Origin: an uncultured Alphaproteobacteria bacterium
Lineage (GTDB): Bacteria; Pseudomonadota; Alphaproteobacteria; Caulobacterales; Aquidulcibacteraceae
DNA length: 64,000 nt
Reading direction: 5' to 3'
NCBI GenBank assembly: GCA_902826245.1
Contig: CADEEA010000001.1
Location: 102,875 to 166,874, forward strand
A model generated the notes under the pieces. The model made no database searches. It worked only from the letters and a program-made list of their open reading frames with translations, and had not been told where the DNA came from. A program made the position numbers and the translations under genes. Positions 60,910 to 64,000 of the stretch are shown piece by piece; position 1 is the first letter of the stretch; every line of letters begins with the position of its first letter.

Positions 60910-61754
60910 CGCGCGGCGGGATACTCAAACGGCGAATGCGGGATCAGACCAAAAGACGCTTGCGGCGTATCGTAATTGCCGAGCAGTAATTCGAAGTGCA
61001 GGTGCACCGGAATGCGATAGCTTGCTGTATTGCCCATCAAGCCCACTTGCTGCCCCGCATTCACTCGCGAACCCACAACCACCCCGGATGCGAAACTCGA
61101 CATGTGCGCGTAACGCGTGAAGACGCCGTTGCCGTGATCGATCAGCAGCATGTTGCCGTAATCGTCGCGATACTTGCGTTCTCGCACGACCCCTTCGCCG
61201 GCCGCGAAGATTGGACCGCCGCTTGCTGAATGCAGATCGAGGCCCTTGTGCAGGCGGCCATTGCGGCTGCCGAACGCCGAAGAGAGACACGCCCCTTGCG
61301 TCGGCGCGACAGCGATGCGCACCCCCTCAACCGTGACTGCGCCTGAATAATTGCGCACCAGGCGGTTGGCGTCCGCGGGCGGCGCGTTGGAGACGCTCAT
61401 GGCCGGGCACAGGGCCAGGCGCGGTTCGAACGCGCCGCCACCGGCGCTAACATCCGCGACTTCCTCCGCTTGCATCTCGACCGGCCCTTGGATCTGCTCG
61501 ATCATGATCACTTCGCCGGCTCGCGCAGCCTGTTCGGAAACGTCGCGTCGCAATGCCTGCAATTGGTCGCGCGACATGAACGCCGCGAGCCGGTCGAGCG
61601 TCACTTGATCAATGCCCAACCGGCGCGCGAGGTTGGGCACCCGCGAGGCGATTGCGCCGGTGATGGATTGCGGTGCGGGGTATATGGAGCCGCCGAGCCA
61701 ACCGGCGCCGATCAGCGCCAGCCCCAGCGCCACGCCGCGCACAAATCTCCACAT
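60906..61754 (-). CDS. M23-family peptidoglycan endopeptidase
   Basis: 282 residues from ATG 61754, preceded by GGAGGG. An N-terminal helix (about 5-24) anchors or exports it. A helical region follows, then the LytM/M23 domain with HKGLDLHSASGGPIFAAGEG, VLIDHGNGVFTRYAHMSSF-like DHGNGVFTRYAHMSSFASGV and HLHFELLLGN. The zinc ligands His, Asp and His are intact, so an active endopeptidase is likely. It is divergent from the MarR gene. Confidence 0.92.
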   Translation of the reverse strand: MWRFVRGVALGLALIGAGWLGGSIYPAPQSITGAIASRVPNLARRLGIDQVTLDRLAAFMSRDQLQALRRDVSEQAARAGEVIMIEQIQGPVEMQAEEVADVSAGGGAFEPRLALCPAMSVSNAPPADANRLVRNYSGAVTVEGVRIAVAPTQGACLSSAFGSRNGRLHKGLDLHSASGGPIFAAGEGVVRERKYRDDYGNMLLIDHGNGVFTRYAHMSSFASGVVVGSRVNAGQQVGLMGNTASYRIPVHLHFELLLGNYDTPQASFGLIPHSPFEYPAAR

Positions 61755-61972
61755 AGCACCCTCCATCGCCCGCGCGGCCAATCGGCGCGCGGCGGCAGGA
61801 TGCGCTTCGTTTTGATTTCGAATCAATCGCGCTATCGCGTTGGGTGCGTTCTTCTGAGCATCGTTGGCCCGCCCTCATTTCGGCTTCCCCACAACATCTT
61901 GTGGTTCCGGTCTCGACATCACCACCAAATCAGCTAATCCTCTCGCTTGCGATTCAGCATAGGGGTTGGCTT

Positions 61973-62341
61973 ATGGAACTTGTTCAGACCCAGGTAGAAG
62001 CTTTGGACTTGTGGCGTCGGGTTACCGTCACCACGGTGCGCTCGGATGCGCCGGACCTCACGGCACGGCAGCTCGCCGTGCTGATGACGGTGCGGCTGCA
62101 GCCAGCGCCGCATACCGTGCGCGGGCTGGCGGCGGCGCTTAATGTCGGCAAGCCAGCGATTACGCGGGCGCTCGACACCCTCACCCGGCTTGGTTTCGTG
62201 CAACGACGCCGCGACCCGAAGGATGGACGCAACGTGTTCGTTGAGCGCACAGACAAAGGCGACGCCTTCCTCGATCAATTGGGCCACACCATCCTGAGCG
62301 GCGACGCACCTGCGCGTCCGAGGCTGGAGCTGGCTTCCTGA
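61973..62341 (+). CDS. MarR-family transcriptional regulator
   Basis: 122 residues from ATG 61973. The winged helix reads LTARQLAVLMTVRLQPAPHT, GLAAALNVGKPAITRALDTL and QRRRDPKDGRNVFVERTDKG. It is short at the dimerisation ends compared with the usual 140-150 residues. It may regulate the divergent M23 gene. A strong terminator follows. Confidence 0.9.
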   Translation: MELVQTQVEALDLWRRVTVTTVRSDAPDLTARQLAVLMTVRLQPAPHTVRGLAAALNVGKPAITRALDTLTRLGFVQRRRDPKDGRNVFVERTDKGDAFLDQLGHTILSGDAPARPRLELAS

Positions 62342-62362
62342 TCGAAGCAGGAATTGCAGGGG

Positions 62363-62399
62363 AAACGGCGTCTCGCGGGGAGCGGGACGCCGTTTTTTT
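62363..62399 (+). terminator. Intrinsic terminator between marR and cytochrome c
   Basis: Perfect 10-bp stem AAACGGCGTC/GACGCCGTTT with a 13-base loop and a run of seven T. The symmetrical stem with A on the left side can serve both convergent genes. Confidence 0.92.
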
Positions 62400-62401
62400 G
62401 G

Positions 62402-63022
62402 TCAGTGCGCGGGGGCTTGCTCCGCCGCCTGCTCTCCCGCTTCAGCCGCGGGCGCGACCTCTGGCAACGGGGCTGGAAGCGGCACTTGGTTCGGCGAAAT
62501 CGAGCGCAAATAGGCGATCAGGGCGACGCGATCCTGGTCATTGCGCACACCGGCGAACGTCATGCGCGTTCCCGGGACAAAAGCCGCCGGAGAACGCAAA
62601 AAGTCGTTCAAATGCATGTAGTCCCAGCTGGCGTTCATCGCCAACATGCCGTCGCTATAGGTGAAACCGGAATGCTCTCCGATGGCGCGCCCAAACACGT
62701 CGTGCAGATTGGGGCCGGTGCCATTCGGTCCCCCCGCTTCGAGATTGTGGCAGGACCGGCACTGCCCAATCGCGCGTTCGCCGCGCGCGACCAGGGCGGC
62801 CAGGCCCGCCTCGTCGGCGAACAATCGGCCAAAATCCGGTGGCCCTGCCGGCGTTGCAGGTCCGCCGCCGCTAGAGGAGGTCTCTGCGACCTGCGGCAGG
62901 AAGCCTGGCTTTTCGGGATACTGGTTGTGCACCACCGTCGCGGCGCCAATGCCGACAACCATGATTCCAAGAACCGAAGCCAACACCGCGCCGGCCATTG
63001 AATTGAATTTGAGGTCGCTCAT
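62402..63022 (-). CDS. Membrane-anchored class I cytochrome c
   Basis: 206 residues from ATG 63022. An uncleaved N-terminal helix (AGAVLASVLGIMVVGIGAAT) is followed by a short linker and a mitochondrial-type cytochrome c domain with CRSCH in QCRSCHNLEAGGPNGTGPNL, GFTYSDGML and axial Met in GTRMTFAGVRN. This resembles CycM / cytochrome c552, which links the bc1 complex to the terminal oxidase. The tail is Ala/Glu/Pro rich. Confidence 0.94.
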   Translation of the reverse strand: MSDLKFNSMAGAVLASVLGIMVVGIGAATVVHNQYPEKPGFLPQVAETSSSGGGPATPAGPPDFGRLFADEAGLAALVARGERAIGQCRSCHNLEAGGPNGTGPNLHDVFGRAIGEHSGFTYSDGMLAMNASWDYMHLNDFLRSPAAFVPGTRMTFAGVRNDQDRVALIAYLRSISPNQVPLPAPLPEVAPAAEAGEQAAEQAPAH

Positions 63023-63157
63023 GTTCCCGCCTTGGAAAACTCCCGCCGGGTTATGGCCTGCGTCGGCGCACTCGCCAAGATGCGGCAAAGCCCGCGCGGG
63101 CGACGAACCGCCGCAGGACGGGTGCAAACCACGCCGCCAGGTTCTATCGACAACGCG

Positions 63158-63871
63158 ATGAACCCTATCATCGTCATTCCCGCACGCATGGCGGCGAGCC
63201 GGCTGCCCGGCAAACCTCTGGCCGACATCCATGGCCGGCCCATGATCGCGTGGGTAGTGGAAGCCGCACGCGCGGCCGGCATCGGCCCGGTGCTGGTCGC
63301 GGCGGGGGAGGCTGAGATCGCTTCCGCCGCCGCGGCGGCTGGCGCGGAAGCCGTGCTCACCGACCCCGCTCTGCCTTCGGGATCCGACCGCGTGCATGCC
63401 GCGCTCGCCGCGTTCGATCCCGCGGGACGCTTCGACGTCGCGGTCAATCTGCAGGGCGACATGCCCACCATGCGCGGCGAGGATATCGCACGCGCCGTCG
63501 CAGTGCTCGGACGCGGCGCCGACATCGCAACCTTGGTTTCGCCCTCGAGCGATCCCGCCGACCGCGACAATCCCAACGTCGTGAAAGCGATCCGCGCCAG
63601 CGACGGACGCTGCCTCGCTTTCACGCGCGCGCCAGCACCATGGGGCGAAGGGCCGATTGAGCGCCATGTCGGCATCTATGTGTATCGCCGCCACGCGCTG
63701 GCGCGCTTCGTCGCCGCGCCGCCCTCGCCGCTGGAGCTGCGCGAGAAACTCGAACAAATGCGCGCGCTTGAAATGGGCATGACGATTTACGCCGATGCAA
63801 TCGCCGATTTCCCGAAAGGCGTCGATAGCCCCGCGGATCTGGAAGCAGCGCGCGCGGCGTTGGAACGCTGA
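63158..63871 (+). CDS. kdsB: 3-Deoxy-manno-octulosonate cytidylyltransferase
   Basis: 237 residues from ATG 63158. Motifs are VIPARMAASRLPGKPLADIH, SGSDRVHAAL, VNLQGDMPTM, HVGIYVYRR and EKLEQMRALEMGM. It makes CMP-Kdo for LPS inner core synthesis. It is divergent from the cytochrome c gene. The remaining 129 bases of the window show no gene. Confidence 0.95.
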   Translation: MNPIIVIPARMAASRLPGKPLADIHGRPMIAWVVEAARAAGIGPVLVAAGEAEIASAAAAAGAEAVLTDPALPSGSDRVHAALAAFDPAGRFDVAVNLQGDMPTMRGEDIARAVAVLGRGADIATLVSPSSDPADRDNPNVVKAIRASDGRCLAFTRAPAPWGEGPIERHVGIYVYRRHALARFVAAPPSPLELREKLEQMRALEMGMTIYADAIADFPKGVDSPADLEAARAALER

Positions 63872-64000
63872 ATCAACACGGGCATCGCTTCAACCATGCG
63901 CTCTCCCACGCACGTCGGGGAACGAGCGTGCTGAATCTTTGCAAGCCTTCCTCCCCTCCGGGAGACGGGGCGCGTTGTCGGCGCCGAGGTAGTCTCTAGG

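Overview
The window is about 64 kb of high-GC DNA from an alphaproteobacterial chromosome. The gene neighbourhoods point to this class: lptC-lptA-lptB-rpoN, petA-petB-petC next to trmL and hemF, tRNA-Ala beside a TIGR02300 protein and aroA, and moxR-DUF58-DUF4159 near DUF1285, a CoA-type Nudix hydrolase and a CCA-adding enzyme. A relative of the Caulobacterales (Hyphomonadaceae or Terricaulis-like) is my best guess, but this is inferred from gene order and not from a marker gene. Coding density is high, most genes are housekeeping or envelope functions, and I see no prophage, transposase or CRISPR array.

Layout. 1-2.8 kb: sugar-nucleotide genes (partial epimerase, AGE-family epimerase, mannose-1-phosphate guanylyltransferase). 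2.8-6.1 kb: an OmpR-type two-component system divergent from a secreted EF-hand protein, with a tandem direct repeat between them. 6.2-10.0 kb: an unusual locus with three tiny related secreted or membrane peptides, two tandem membrane-embedded AraC-type regulators and a fatty-acid-hydroxylase family enzyme. 10.2-16.7 kb: NtrC-type regulator, ABC1 kinase, antiporter without an RCK domain, M13 peptidase. 16.8-21.7 kb: tyrosine/homogentisate catabolism. 21.8-24.4 kb: sugar dehydrogenase and a TIR-like membrane gene pair. 24.5-28.2 kb: LPS transport genes and rpoN. 28.4-31.8 kb: CoA-ester enzymes, tRNA-Ala, TIGR02300, aroA. 31.9-41.8 kb: lipoproteins, thiE, a TIR protein, OPT transporter, ClpP paralogue, VapD, alpha carbonic anhydrase, SleB-like hydrolase. 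41.9-46.6 kb: cytochrome bc1, trmL, hemF. 46.6-50.8 kb: an accessory patch with two toxin-antitoxin pairs, cca, a lower-GC unknown gene and a SUMF1-like protein. 50.9-59.0 kb: Nudix, DUF1285, moxR operon. 59.0-63.9 kb: GNAT, MFS, M23 peptidase, MarR, membrane cytochrome c, kdsB.

The most interesting signal is the 6.2-10.0 kb locus. Three 30-34 residue proteins share a short hydrophobic leader and a conserved C-terminal tail of about ten residues ((Q/N)AA(Q/L)(I/M)VA). Each is followed by a near-identical hairpin terminator, and they flank two paralogous proteins that join about six membrane helices to a cytoplasmic AraC helix-turn-helix. A peptide-signal and membrane-receptor circuit is a reasonable but untested hypothesis.

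A second theme is four families of intergenic inverted repeats. They are about 80-130 bp long, with arms up to 34 bp that pair perfectly, scattered between genes and once inside the moxR operon. Other points of note are a cytochrome b with an extra segment of about 110 residues, two TIR-domain loci, a solitary VapD, and a toxin-antitoxin promoter carrying a perfect 20-bp palindrome.
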